Positions 17,339 through 25,396 of a stretch of DNA of 64,000 nucleotides are shown here, piece by piece. The notes beneath the pieces are model-generated. The model made no database searches, was not told where the DNA came from, and saw only the letters and a list, made by a program, of their open reading frames with translations. The DNA comes from Falsiroseomonas sp050563535. GTDB lineage: Bacteria > Pseudomonadota > Alphaproteobacteria > Acetobacterales > Acetobacteraceae. Location of the stretch: assembly GCF_050563535.1 (NCBI RefSeq), contig NZ_JBNXUO010000015.1, positions 1-64,000 on the forward strand. Reading direction: 5' to 3'. Numbering within the stretch: position 1 is the stretch's first letter; each line of letters opens with the position of its first letter. A program made the translations under genes and the position numbers.

Positions 17339-18339
17339 CCGCCGACCATGCCGCCCGCCACCGTCGCGCCCCCGCGCGCGCCGCCTTCCTCCGCCGCGCC
17401 GAGCTGCACGAGGCCCTGCGGCAGCGCGCGGGAGGTCGGCGTGACCAGCAGCAGCCGCAGCGCGACGCGCGTCGCCTCGGCTTCCGCACCCTCGGCCATC
17501 TCGGCGCGGCGCTTCCAGACCTGCAGGGGGTTGAACAGCAGCACGTCGCCCGGCCGCACCTCCATCCGCAGCGCAAGTCCGGGTTCGGCGCAGATCGCGT
17601 CCAGCAGGTCCAGCGCCTCGACCTGCGCCGCGGTCAGGCGCGGCGTCTCGGGCAGGCGCTGCGCCGCCTCGATCGCGTCGCGGGCGTAGCGGCCGACGAA
17701 GGCGCCCGACGCGGTGCTGAACACCGGCAGGTCGGCGACGCGCGGCGGCGCCCCCGGCGCGGCGGGGACCACATGCGGCAGCGGCCGGTGCAGCACCTCC
17801 AGCGCGGCGCGGTCGCGCTTCAGCATCTCGTTCTGCACCGCCGCGGCGGCGACCAGCATCACCGGGTCGACATCGGGCGGCTGGCGCAGCACCAGCAGCG
17901 CGACCGCATCGGCCGCGTCCGCATGGAAGCGCCAGCGCGCGGCGCCGGAAGCAGGGCTGGCCAGACGCGTCACCACCTCCCCCTGCGTCCCCTGCGGCAC
18001 GGCGCGGCCGAGATGGACGCCGAGCGCGGTCAGCAGCGGCTCCTGCAACGCCTCGCCCAGCCGGTCGATCGGCAGGCCGCGCAGCAGCGCCAAGCCGCGC
18101 CCGGTGTCGAGCCTGGTGGCCGCCTGGCGCAGCACGGCGCCGAGCCGCGGCAGCGGCACCTCGGCCGCGGCGGCGGGGGCGCGGCCGCCAAGCGCGGCGA
18201 GCGCCGCCTCCAGCTCCGCCGCATCCTCGGCGCCGAGGGGGATCATCCAGTCGGAGGGCCGCAATTCGCTGGCCCTCCAGGCGGCCGGGCCGGCCTGGGG
18301 GGCGAGGCGCGGACGGAAGGTCGGGGGGGTGTCACTCAT
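17335..18339 (-). CDS. TauD-like paralogue lacking the distal metal histidine
   Basis: A 334-residue relative of the dioxygenase at 11881, aligned through the RGLALLRGLP, HLGRAVPQGTQGE and RFHADAADAVALLV regions. His139-x-Asp141 is kept and so is an Arg near the end (ALRLLLV). The stretch that carries the distal His in the paralogue (NQHVTYHGR) reads NPLQVWKRR here, placing Lys276 at the ligand position. Without that His normal Fe(II) binding is doubtful, so it may be inactive, use another metal arrangement, or bind ligand only. Confidence 0.75.
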   Translation of the reverse strand: MSDTPPTFRPRLAPQAGPAAWRASELRPSDWMIPLGAEDAAELEAALAALGGRAPAAAAEVPLPRLGAVLRQAATRLDTGRGLALLRGLPIDRLGEALQEPLLTALGVHLGRAVPQGTQGEVVTRLASPASGAARWRFHADAADAVALLVLRQPPDVDPVMLVAAAAVQNEMLKRDRAALEVLHRPLPHVVPAAPGAPPRVADLPVFSTASGAFVGRYARDAIEAAQRLPETPRLTAAQVEALDLLDAICAEPGLALRMEVRPGDVLLFNPLQVWKRRAEMAEGAEAEATRVALRLLLVTPTSRALPQGLVQLGAAEEGGARGGATVAGGMVGG

Positions 18340-18452
18340 CCGCCCCAGGCTACCAGCCCGCGGGGGGGCCGGTATACCGGGGCGGCAGGCGCCCCCCTTG
18401 CCGAGCCGCCGGGGCTTGCGCAGGCTGGCGCGGACCAGTCCGGAGCCGCCGC

Positions 18453-19607
18453 ATGGACGCCGCCACCACCCGCCACCCCGCCCTCGACCTGCCCTTCGAC
18501 ACGGAGGCGATCCTGGCGGGGCTGCGCCCCTGGGTGGAATGCGAGAGCCCGACCTTCGACGCCGCCGCGGTCGGCCGGATGATGACGCTGGCGGGGCGGG
18601 AACTCGCGCTGCTCGGCGCGCGGGTGGAGCGCATCCCCGGCCGGATGGGCTTCGGGGATTGCGTGCGCGCCCGCTTCCCCCATCCGGCGGGCGATGCCGC
18701 GCCGGGCGTGCTGGTGATGGCGCATCTCGACACCGTCCATCCCGTCGGCACGCTGGAAAGGCTGCCCTGGCGCCGGGATGGCGGCACGGTGCGCGGCCCC
18801 GGCATCTTCGACATGAAGGGCGGCACCTACCTGGCGGTGGAGGCGATGCGCCAGATCCTGCGCGCCGGCCTGTCCACGCCGCTGCCCGTCACCTTCCTGC
18901 TGACGGGCGACGAGGAGGTCGGCAGCCCCTCGACGCGCGACCTGATCGAGGCGGAGGCCGCCCGCGCCCGCTTCGTGCTGGTGCCGGAACCGGCGCGGCC
19001 GGATGGCGGCGTGGTCAGCGGCCGCTACGCCATCGCCCGCTTCAACCTGCGCGCCACCGGCAGGCCCAGCCATGCCGGCTGGACGCTGTCCGAAGGGCGC
19101 AGCGCCATCCGCGAGATGTGCCGCCAGGTGCTGGCGATCGAGGCGATGACGACGGAGGACTGCACCTTCTCGGCCGGCGTCATCCGCGGCGGGCAATGGG
19201 TGAACTGCGTCGCCACCCATTGCGACCTGGAGGTGCTGTCCATGGCCAAGCGCCAGGCGGACCTGGATGCGGGGGTGGGGCGGATGCTGGCGCTCCAGTC
19301 CTCCGTGCCCGACGTGCAGCTCGAGGTCAGGCGCGGCGTCACCCGCCCGGTCTGGGAACCGGATGCGGGGGTGATGGCGCTGTACGACCACGCCCGCACC
19401 CTGGCCCGCGCCATCGGCTTCGACATCTCCCACCAGTCCTCGGGCGGCGGGTCGGACGGCAACTTCACCGGCGCGATGGGCATCCCGACGCTCGACGGGC
19501 TCGGAGTCGGCGGGGCGGGCGCCCACACGCTCGACGAGCACATCGTGGTCGGCACGCTGGTGCCGCGCGCGCGGCTGATGGCGGGGCTGCTGGCGACGCT
19601 CGCCTGA
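18453..19607 (+). CDS. M20 metallopeptidase (glutamate carboxypeptidase-like)
   Basis: A 384-residue M20 dinuclear zinc hydrolase. Ligands and catalytic residues are in place: His91 and Asp93 in MAHLDTVHP, bridging Asp120 in FDMKGG, Glu154-Glu155 in GDEEVGS, Glu179 in VPEP and His358 in GAHTLDEH. The dimerisation lid (about 190-300) is present. Such enzymes remove a C-terminal residue or cleave amides from N-acyl amino acids. No signal peptide. It diverges from the TauD-like gene across 113 bases. Confidence 0.9.
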   Translation: MDAATTRHPALDLPFDTEAILAGLRPWVECESPTFDAAAVGRMMTLAGRELALLGARVERIPGRMGFGDCVRARFPHPAGDAAPGVLVMAHLDTVHPVGTLERLPWRRDGGTVRGPGIFDMKGGTYLAVEAMRQILRAGLSTPLPVTFLLTGDEEVGSPSTRDLIEAEAARARFVLVPEPARPDGGVVSGRYAIARFNLRATGRPSHAGWTLSEGRSAIREMCRQVLAIEAMTTEDCTFSAGVIRGGQWVNCVATHCDLEVLSMAKRQADLDAGVGRMLALQSSVPDVQLEVRRGVTRPVWEPDAGVMALYDHARTLARAIGFDISHQSSGGGSDGNFTGAMGIPTLDGLGVGGAGAHTLDEHIVVGTLVPRARLMAGLLATLA

Positions 19608-19713
19608 CACGCCAGAGACAGCGCCTCATGCCGCGATCGGAACGGACGGGCTGCCCAGTCCGCGCGCCTCGCGTTATGGTCCGGCTTCGGCATGACGGAC
19701 GGGAGTGCGGGGC

Positions 19714-20172
19714 ATGAGGTTCATGGCTGGCATGGCGCTGGCTTTCTCGCTGGGGCTGGGGCTTCCGGGGCTGGCGACGGCCCAGTCGAACCCGATGACG
19801 GGCATGGGGGCCGGGCAGATCCACGGCCAGCGGCCAGACATGCGCCAGGACCTGCACAACGCGCCGGGTGCGCCCGCCGCGTCGCTGCAGGCGACCACGC
19901 CGCAGGCGCCGCAGACCCGCACGCAGCAGCTGCGCCGCCAGTCGCAGGCGGCGCAGCGCCAGCAGGCCCAGCAGCAGCAGCGCCGCGTCGCGCAGCACCG
20001 CGCGCAGGCCGAGGCCGGCCAGGCGACGCGGCGCACGCGTACCGGCACCGGCCCGCAGGCCGGCCGGTCCCCGGACAGCATGGCGGCGCATGAGGCGCGG
20101 ATGGCCGATGCCCGCCGCCGCCAGATGGAGGCGGAGGAGCGCGCCGCGCGGGCCTTCCCGGGCGTGAGGTAG
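19714..20172 (+). CDS. Secreted Gln/Arg/Ala-rich protein of unknown function
   Basis: A protein of about 152 residues that I do not recognise. A clear signal peptide (MRFMAGMALAFSLGLGLPG, cleavage after ATAQ) precedes a low-complexity chain rich in Gln, Arg and Ala, including QQAQQQQRR, and a charged C-terminal helix (about 125-150). The mature part is strongly basic and probably disordered or coiled. I start at ATG 19714, ten bases after GGGAG; GTG 19705 in frame is possible. It converges on the sensor kinase 11 bases later. Confidence 0.65.
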   Translation: MRFMAGMALAFSLGLGLPGLATAQSNPMTGMGAGQIHGQRPDMRQDLHNAPGAPAASLQATTPQAPQTRTQQLRRQSQAAQRQQAQQQQRRVAQHRAQAEAGQATRRTRTGTGPQAGRSPDSMAAHEARMADARRRQMEAEERAARAFPGVR

Positions 20173-20183
20173 GCGCCGCGCCT

Positions 20184-21980
20184 TCAGCCCGCGGGCGGGG
20201 TTGCCGCCGGCAGCCGGAGCGTGACGGAACTGCCCCGCCCGGGGCCATCGCTCTCGACCCGCAGGCTGCCGCCGGCCCGGAGCACGAAGGCACGGACCGA
20301 GGCGAGGCCCAGCCCGGTGCCCTTGCCCGGCGCCTTGGTGGTGAAGAAGGGTTCGCTGACGCGCTTCAGCGTCTCCTCGTCCATCCCCGTGCCGCTGTCG
20401 GTCACGGTGATGCGGGCCTCGGCGGGGCTGGGCCCGTCCCCTGCCGCGCCCCCCGCCCCCGCATCAAGCCGGATCGCGATGCTCCCGCCGTCCGGCATGG
20501 CATCGCGCGCATTGAGCGCCAGGTTCAGCACCGCTGCCTCCAGCTCCGTCGCGTCGCCATTCACGCGGGCGGGCAGCCCTTCGCGGCGGATCTCGAGCGT
20601 CACAGGATAGCCGGGCGGCAGGGTGCGGCTGAGCAGCTCGGCCGCGGCGGTGAGCACCGCGGCGGGGTTGAGGCTGCCGGCGGGGCGGCCGGCTTCCGCC
20701 GGCTCCTCGCGCCGGGCCAACCGCAGCATTCGCTCGGTCAGGGCCGCGCCGCGGCCGGCGGCCTCGGACACCATCGCCAGCAGGCTGCGCGCCCGGTCCG
20801 CATCCCCCGCATCGACCGCCTTGCGCGCCAGCACCACGCCCCCCTGCACGGCCTGGACCGTGTTGCGGAAGTCATGCGCGACGCCGGCCGCGACCTCCCC
20901 CAGCACGCCGAGGCGTTGGCGCTGGCGCAAAGCGGCCTCGGCCTCGGCGCGGCGCTCCGCCTCGGCCCGTCCGCGCGCCAGGGCCAGGGCCTCCGCCCGG
21001 GCGCTGCTGCGGACCAGCCAGGTCAGCCACAGGAGCACCAGCATCGCGGTGGCGGCCACGGCCGACATGCCCGCCATCTCCCTCCGCCATTCGGAGGCGG
21101 GCCCGTCCGGGTGCAGGCCCTGCGCCACCATCACCGGCATGCCCGGCAGGACGCGCGCGGCGTAGAGCCGGCGTTCGCCGTCGGCGGGCGACGGGGCCTC
21201 GACAAAGGCCATCTCGCCACGGGCGCGGGGCGTGGGCTGACGCGGGAAGGCGGGGCCGATGGTGCCGGGCGGCATCTCCGGATGGCTGGCCAGCACCAGG
21301 CCGTCCGTGCTGCGCAGCAGCATGATCTCGTCCTGCGTCCCGGCGGCATGGGCTTCGTAGACGGCGCCGAAGGCGCGCGGGCGGAAGGTGGTCCAGAGCG
21401 TGCCGCCATCCGGCCGCCCGTCCGGCCCGAGGCGCGGGCGGGAATAATTGAAGGCCGGACGCCCGGTGAGCCGGCCGGTGAGCGGCCCCGAGACGAAGGG
21501 CCCTGCCTCGGCGCCCTGCTGGTGGCGCACATAGTCGCGGTCGGAGAAGTCGATCGGTGGCGGCGGGAAGGGCGAGGCGCCGATCTGCGCCACCCGCCCG
21601 TCCGGCGCCACCATGCCCATGTTGCCCGTGCCGGGCGCGACATCCCCCAGGTGGCGCAGCATCTCCGCCAGCTCCGCGCTGGCCGCGATCTCGGCCCAGG
21701 ACAGGCCGCGCGTGTGCCACTGGAGGGTCCCGAGCAGCGTGTCCTGCGTCTCGAAGGCGCGGCGGGCATGTTCGTGGAGGATGTCCACGCTGCTGCGCAG
21801 GTCGGCGCGCGCGGCATCCTGGATGCGGTCCCATGCGAAGACCGCCGCGCCGGCCAGCAGCGCGAGCGGCAGCGTGACCGAGGCGGCCCAGAGGGGCCAG
21901 AAGGCGCGCCGCCGCAGCGGCGGGGGGCGCACCCTGGGCTGCTGCGCATCCGGCATGGGCGGTGGCGCGGCATCGTGCAT
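20184..21980 (-). CDS. Membrane sensor histidine kinase (orphan)
   Basis: A 598-residue kinase. Two membrane segments (about 28-50 and 305-323) flank a periplasmic sensor of about 250 residues resembling the PDC/dCACHE type (SDRDYVRHQQGAEAGPFVSGP). A short coiled linker leads to the phosphoacceptor His369 in GVAHDFRN, then the ATPase: NLALNARDAMP, DSGTGMD, EPFFTTK and GKGTGLGLA. There is no HAMP or receiver domain and no response regulator nearby, so its partner is encoded elsewhere. The H-box places it with NtrB/DctB-like kinases, which often sense carboxylates. Confidence 0.92.
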   Translation of the reverse strand: MHDAAPPPMPDAQQPRVRPPPLRRRAFWPLWAASVTLPLALLAGAAVFAWDRIQDAARADLRSSVDILHEHARRAFETQDTLLGTLQWHTRGLSWAEIAASAELAEMLRHLGDVAPGTGNMGMVAPDGRVAQIGASPFPPPPIDFSDRDYVRHQQGAEAGPFVSGPLTGRLTGRPAFNYSRPRLGPDGRPDGGTLWTTFRPRAFGAVYEAHAAGTQDEIMLLRSTDGLVLASHPEMPPGTIGPAFPRQPTPRARGEMAFVEAPSPADGERRLYAARVLPGMPVMVAQGLHPDGPASEWRREMAGMSAVAATAMLVLLWLTWLVRSSARAEALALARGRAEAERRAEAEAALRQRQRLGVLGEVAAGVAHDFRNTVQAVQGGVVLARKAVDAGDADRARSLLAMVSEAAGRGAALTERMLRLARREEPAEAGRPAGSLNPAAVLTAAAELLSRTLPPGYPVTLEIRREGLPARVNGDATELEAAVLNLALNARDAMPDGGSIAIRLDAGAGGAAGDGPSPAEARITVTDSGTGMDEETLKRVSEPFFTTKAPGKGTGLGLASVRAFVLRAGGSLRVESDGPGRGSSVTLRLPAATPPAG

Positions 21981-22057
21981 CGGCCGATCCTAGACAGATT
22001 CGGCGCCGGGCGGAACGGCGCCGCGCGGCGCTGGCCGGGAAGGCCCGGCGCCTGGCG

Positions 22058-22816
22058 TCAGCTTCCCCCATCCACCGACAGGATCTGCCCGGTGATCCAG
22101 CCGGCCTGGGGGGATGCGAAGAACAGCACGCCGTTCGCGATGTCCTCCACCCGGCCGAGCCGGCGCATCGCGATGCCCTCGATCATCGCCTTCTTCCCGG
22201 CCTCGCCATAGCTTTCGAACTGCGCGATGGAAGCGGGGTTGGACAGGACGAAGCCGGGCGCCACGGAATTCACCGTGATGCCGTGCGGCCCCAGTTCGCG
22301 CGAAAGCTGCTTCGTCAGCCCGACCAGCGCGTGCTTCGCCGCGCAATAGGCCTGGATGCCGGTGCGGCTGGGCTTGAGTCCGGCGCCGCTGCTGATGGTG
22401 ACGATCCGCCCCGCGCCGGCCCGCTTCATCCCCGGCGCGACCGCGCGCGCCAGGTTGAAGGCGGCATGGGCGTTGATGTCGAAGATCGCGTGCCAGTCCT
22501 CCTCCGGCACCTCCTCCACCGGGCGCATCACCTGCCCGCGCACGCCGCCGGCGTTGCAGACCAGCACGCCGACGGGCCCGCCCGTCGCAGCCTCGATCCC
22601 GCGGATCCAGCCGGCGGCGGCGCCCTTCGCCGTCAGGTCGAAGGCCTGCGTCGCGATGCCGGCCCCGCCGCGCGCCGTCTCCTCCAGTTCGGCGGCCGAG
22701 AGGTCGCAGGCGAAGACGCGCGCGCCGAGCGCGGCGAAGCCCTGCGCGATGGCGCGGCCGAAGCCGTGGCCCGCGCCGGTGACGGCCACCGTCACCCCGT
22801 CGAATCGGATGTTCAT
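22058..22816 (-). CDS. SDR-family oxidoreductase
   Basis: A 252-residue classical short-chain dehydrogenase. The dinucleotide motif TGAGHGFG is at 13-20, an acidic Asp38 after the second strand favours NAD over NADP, NAG is at 88-90, and the catalytic set is Ser142/143, Tyr157 and Lys161 (YCAAK). The C-terminus ends with the usual ITGQILSVDGGS. Its ATG overlaps the stop of the ketopantoate-reductase-like gene by four bases (ATGA), so the two are probably made together and act on the same metabolite. Confidence 0.92.
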   Translation of the reverse strand: MNIRFDGVTVAVTGAGHGFGRAIAQGFAALGARVFACDLSAAELEETARGGAGIATQAFDLTAKGAAAGWIRGIEAATGGPVGVLVCNAGGVRGQVMRPVEEVPEEDWHAIFDINAHAAFNLARAVAPGMKRAGAGRIVTISSGAGLKPSRTGIQAYCAAKHALVGLTKQLSRELGPHGITVNSVAPGFVLSNPASIAQFESYGEAGKKAMIEGIAMRRLGRVEDIANGVLFFASPQAGWITGQILSVDGGS

Positions 22817-23877
22817 CCGCGCATCAGCTCCAGCAGGTTGTCGTCGGACATCGGGCGCTCGCCGCGCTCGCATTGGTGGATCATGGCGATCAGGCGCTCC
22901 AGCGTCGGGCAGGCCATGCCATGCGCCCGCGCCACCGGCAGCACCGCGCCGATCTGCGCATCCGCCGGCGTCGCGCGGCGGCGCACCCAGAGGTCGCGCC
23001 AGATGCCGCTGTGGGTCTTCGCGTTGGGCCGGTTGAAGGCGACCAGCGCGGCGACCGATTCGCGCGCCGCCTGTTCGCCGGCGCCGGCGCGGAAGGCGGC
23101 GGGGTCGAAGCCGTTGAAGCCGAGCGGCGCGACGCCGTCCGCCCGCGCCACCTCCAGCACCTCGGTGCAGAGCGCGCGGATCAGCGGCAGAAGTTCGGGT
23201 CGCGCCAGCGTGTCGGCGATGCCGGCCTCGGCGAGCCCCTGCATGTAGAGCAGCGAGGAATAGGCGAGCTTGCCCCACAGGAAGCCCCAGATGTTGGGCG
23301 TCAGCACCGCGTCGGGTTCGAAGGTGTCGCGCAGCAGGGCGTGCAGCGCCGCGGCGCGCGGGGTCGCCGCACCGTCCAGCTCTCCCACCACCACGGCGCC
23401 GCGGTTGCCGTAGAGGATGCGGCCCGGCTCCAGCCAGTCCGCGCCGAAATTGACGAAGGCGCCCATGGTGCGCGCCGCGCCGCAGACCTCGGCGATGGTG
23501 CGCTCGCACAGGCCGTTCTGCAGCGACAGCACGTAGCCGTCGGGCGCCAGATGCGGCAGCAGCTGCCGGCAGGCGGCCTCCGTCTCATGCGTCTTCACGC
23601 AGAGGAAGATGCGGCGGAACGTGCCCTTCACCGCATCGGGCGTCACTGCGGGGGCGACCACCTTCAGCTGCGCGACGGGCCCTTCGATGGCGAGCCCCCG
23701 CGCCGGGTCCGAGATGGCGGCCACATGGTCCCCCACGATGTCGCAGAACACCACCGCATGCCGCGCGCGGACAAGGTGCGCGCCGACCGTCCCGCCGATG
23801 GCGCCCGCCCCCCAGATGAGGATGGGGCCGCGGTCCACCGCGTCCCGCGCCTGCGCCTGTTCCGCTTCCTTCGCCAA
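22813..23877 (-). CDS. Ketopantoate reductase-like (ApbA/PanE family) oxidoreductase
   Basis: About 354 residues. The Rossmann motif GAGAIGG lies near the N-terminus and the family motifs CVKTHET, LSLQNGL and the C-terminal helical domain (LWGKLAYSSLLY, then KTHSGIWRDLWVRRR) follow. Family members reduce 2-oxo acids with NADPH. Coupling to an SDR and no pan genes nearby argue for a catabolic reductase, not pantothenate synthesis. The start is uncertain: TTG 23877 has GGAAGGGA upstream; ATG 23919 is longer without a ribosome site. Confidence 0.85.
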   Translation of the reverse strand: MAKEAEQAQARDAVDRGPILIWGAGAIGGTVGAHLVRARHAVVFCDIVGDHVAAISDPARGLAIEGPVAQLKVVAPAVTPDAVKGTFRRIFLCVKTHETEAACRQLLPHLAPDGYVLSLQNGLCERTIAEVCGAARTMGAFVNFGADWLEPGRILYGNRGAVVVGELDGAATPRAAALHALLRDTFEPDAVLTPNIWGFLWGKLAYSSLLYMQGLAEAGIADTLARPELLPLIRALCTEVLEVARADGVAPLGFNGFDPAAFRAGAGEQAARESVAALVAFNRPNAKTHSGIWRDLWVRRRATPADAQIGAVLPVARAHGMACPTLERLIAMIHQCERGERPMSDDNLLELMRG

Positions 23878-24010
23878 GCTGCCCGTCCCTTCCGTTCCGC
23901 AAGGGCGCAACCCGCCCATGCGCCCGGGGCGCTTGCGCCGTTGCCCGGCGCCGCCCCAACCTGCGGCCCACGCTAGCCGGGACAGACGCCGCGTCAATGC
24001 GCCGCACGGG

Positions 24011-24871
24011 ATGAACAGGAACGATAACCTGCGCGGCGCCGCGCTGATGACCGGCGCGGCGATGCTGTTCGCGGTGGAGCTACTGTTCATCCGCTGGCTG
24101 TCGGCGCGCGGCGTGCCGACCGAGGTGCAGGTGGCCGCGCGCGCGGCCGGGCAGCTCGTCTGGGTGGCGCCCACCATCGCGGCAAGCGGCGTCGCGGTGT
24201 TCCGCACGCGGCGGCTGGCGCTGCACCTGTTCCGCGGCGCCTGTTCGCTGGTCACCTGGGCGCTCTACTACTTCTCCTTCACGCGGCTCGACCTCGCGAC
24301 AGGGACGGTGCTGTCCTTCACCAACGTGATGTTCACCACCCTCCTCGCCGGCCCGGTGCTGGGGGAGAAGGTGGACCGCTGGCGCTGGGCGGGGACGCTG
24401 GCAGGGCTGGTGGGGGTCGCGGTGATGCTGCGGCCGGGCGCGCAGATCGACACGCTCGGCGCCCTCGCGGCGGTGGGCGCCGCGGTCGCCTGGTGCGGCA
24501 TCACGCTGACCAGCCGCGTCCTGACCGCAACGGAGAGCACGCGCACCGTCATCGCCTGGGTCGGCATCGTCACCACGGCGGGCGCCCTGCCCTTCGCGGC
24601 CGCGGCCTGGGTGCCGCTTTCGGCCGGCGACTGGCTGCTGCTGGCCAGTTTCGGCCTGATCGCGCCGGGCATCATCTGGATGGTGACCGACGCGCTCCGC
24701 ACCGGGGAGGCGAGCGCGATCGCGCCCTTCCAGTATCTGCGCCTGCTGGCGGTCGCGGCCTTCGGCTGGTTCGTCTTCGGCGAGGCGCCGGATGCCTGGG
24801 GCTGGCTCGGCGCCGCCGTCATCCTGGGCGGCGCGCTGGCGGTGACGGTGGCGGAAGCGCGGCGGCGATGA
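24011..24871 (+). CDS. EamA/DMT-family permease
   Basis: A 286-residue integral membrane protein with about ten hydrophobic segments in two EamA repeats (about 10-135 and 150-282). TGTVLSFTNVMFTTLLAGPVLGEKV and the second-repeat FGEAPDAWGWLGAAVILGGAL are typical ends of EamA domains. The DMT superfamily exports or imports amino acids and other metabolites; the substrate cannot be read from sequence. ATG 24011 lacks a strong ribosome site, but the first helix begins right after it. It diverges from the reductase gene. Confidence 0.9.
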   Translation: MNRNDNLRGAALMTGAAMLFAVELLFIRWLSARGVPTEVQVAARAAGQLVWVAPTIAASGVAVFRTRRLALHLFRGACSLVTWALYYFSFTRLDLATGTVLSFTNVMFTTLLAGPVLGEKVDRWRWAGTLAGLVGVAVMLRPGAQIDTLGALAAVGAAVAWCGITLTSRVLTATESTRTVIAWVGIVTTAGALPFAAAAWVPLSAGDWLLLASFGLIAPGIIWMVTDALRTGEASAIAPFQYLRLLAVAAFGWFVFGEAPDAWGWLGAAVILGGALAVTVAEARRR

Positions 24872-24896
24872 CGTCGGCCGCCGCCCGGCACGCCGT

Positions 24897-25349
24897 TCAG
24901 CCCGTCGCGCGCCAGGGCGACAGCGCGGCTTGCAGCGCCGCGGCGTCGAAGCCGAAATGCGCGTAGCCGTCGCGCAGGTGGCGGACATAGGCGGCATCTG
25001 GCGGGCCGGGGCGGTGGCGGGCCTCGACATAGGTGTAGCAGATGAACCGCTCATTCCCTGCCACCGCCACGGGCAGGCTGACGCGGGCATAGGTGTTCAT
25101 CGCCTCCGGCCTGCCCTCGGCATAGCCCTCCGCCGCATCGAGGGCGGGGAGTTCGGACAGCGGGATGCGCCAGATCGCGACCGGCGTGCGCGCGCCGGTC
25201 TCGGGCACGATGCTCGCCCTCAGGTTCAGCACGAGTCGCCAGTTCTCGAGGCTGCCGGTCGCCGCCGCCTCGGCCCCCGCGCAGCGGGACAGCATCCGGG
25301 CCGGGTCGAGGTTGCTGCCATAGGCGGCGTAGAGCACGGCATCGTCCAT
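24897..25349 (-). CDS. Gamma-glutamylcyclotransferase-like protein
   Basis: A 150-residue protein of the GGCT-like fold. The substrate-binding YGSNL loop is at 10-14 and the general base is Glu74 in DAAEGY. The family turns gamma-glutamyl amino acids into 5-oxoproline plus free amino acid in the cytoplasm. Length and both motifs fit well. It converges with the EamA gene (25 bases apart) and diverges from the permease gene at 25397. Confidence 0.88.
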   Translation of the reverse strand: MDDAVLYAAYGSNLDPARMLSRCAGAEAAATGSLENWRLVLNLRASIVPETGARTPVAIWRIPLSELPALDAAEGYAEGRPEAMNTYARVSLPVAVAGNERFICYTYVEARHRPGPPDAAYVRHLRDGYAHFGFDAAALQAALSPWRATG

Positions 25350-25396
25350 GGGGCGGCAACTTGCCGGCGCCGTTCCCGGATAGCAAGGATGGGGCG

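Noticed and set aside
23839..23919. ATG 23919 as the start of the ketopantoate-reductase-like gene
   Set aside because: No ribosome site precedes it, whereas TTG 23877 has one; kept only as an alternative.
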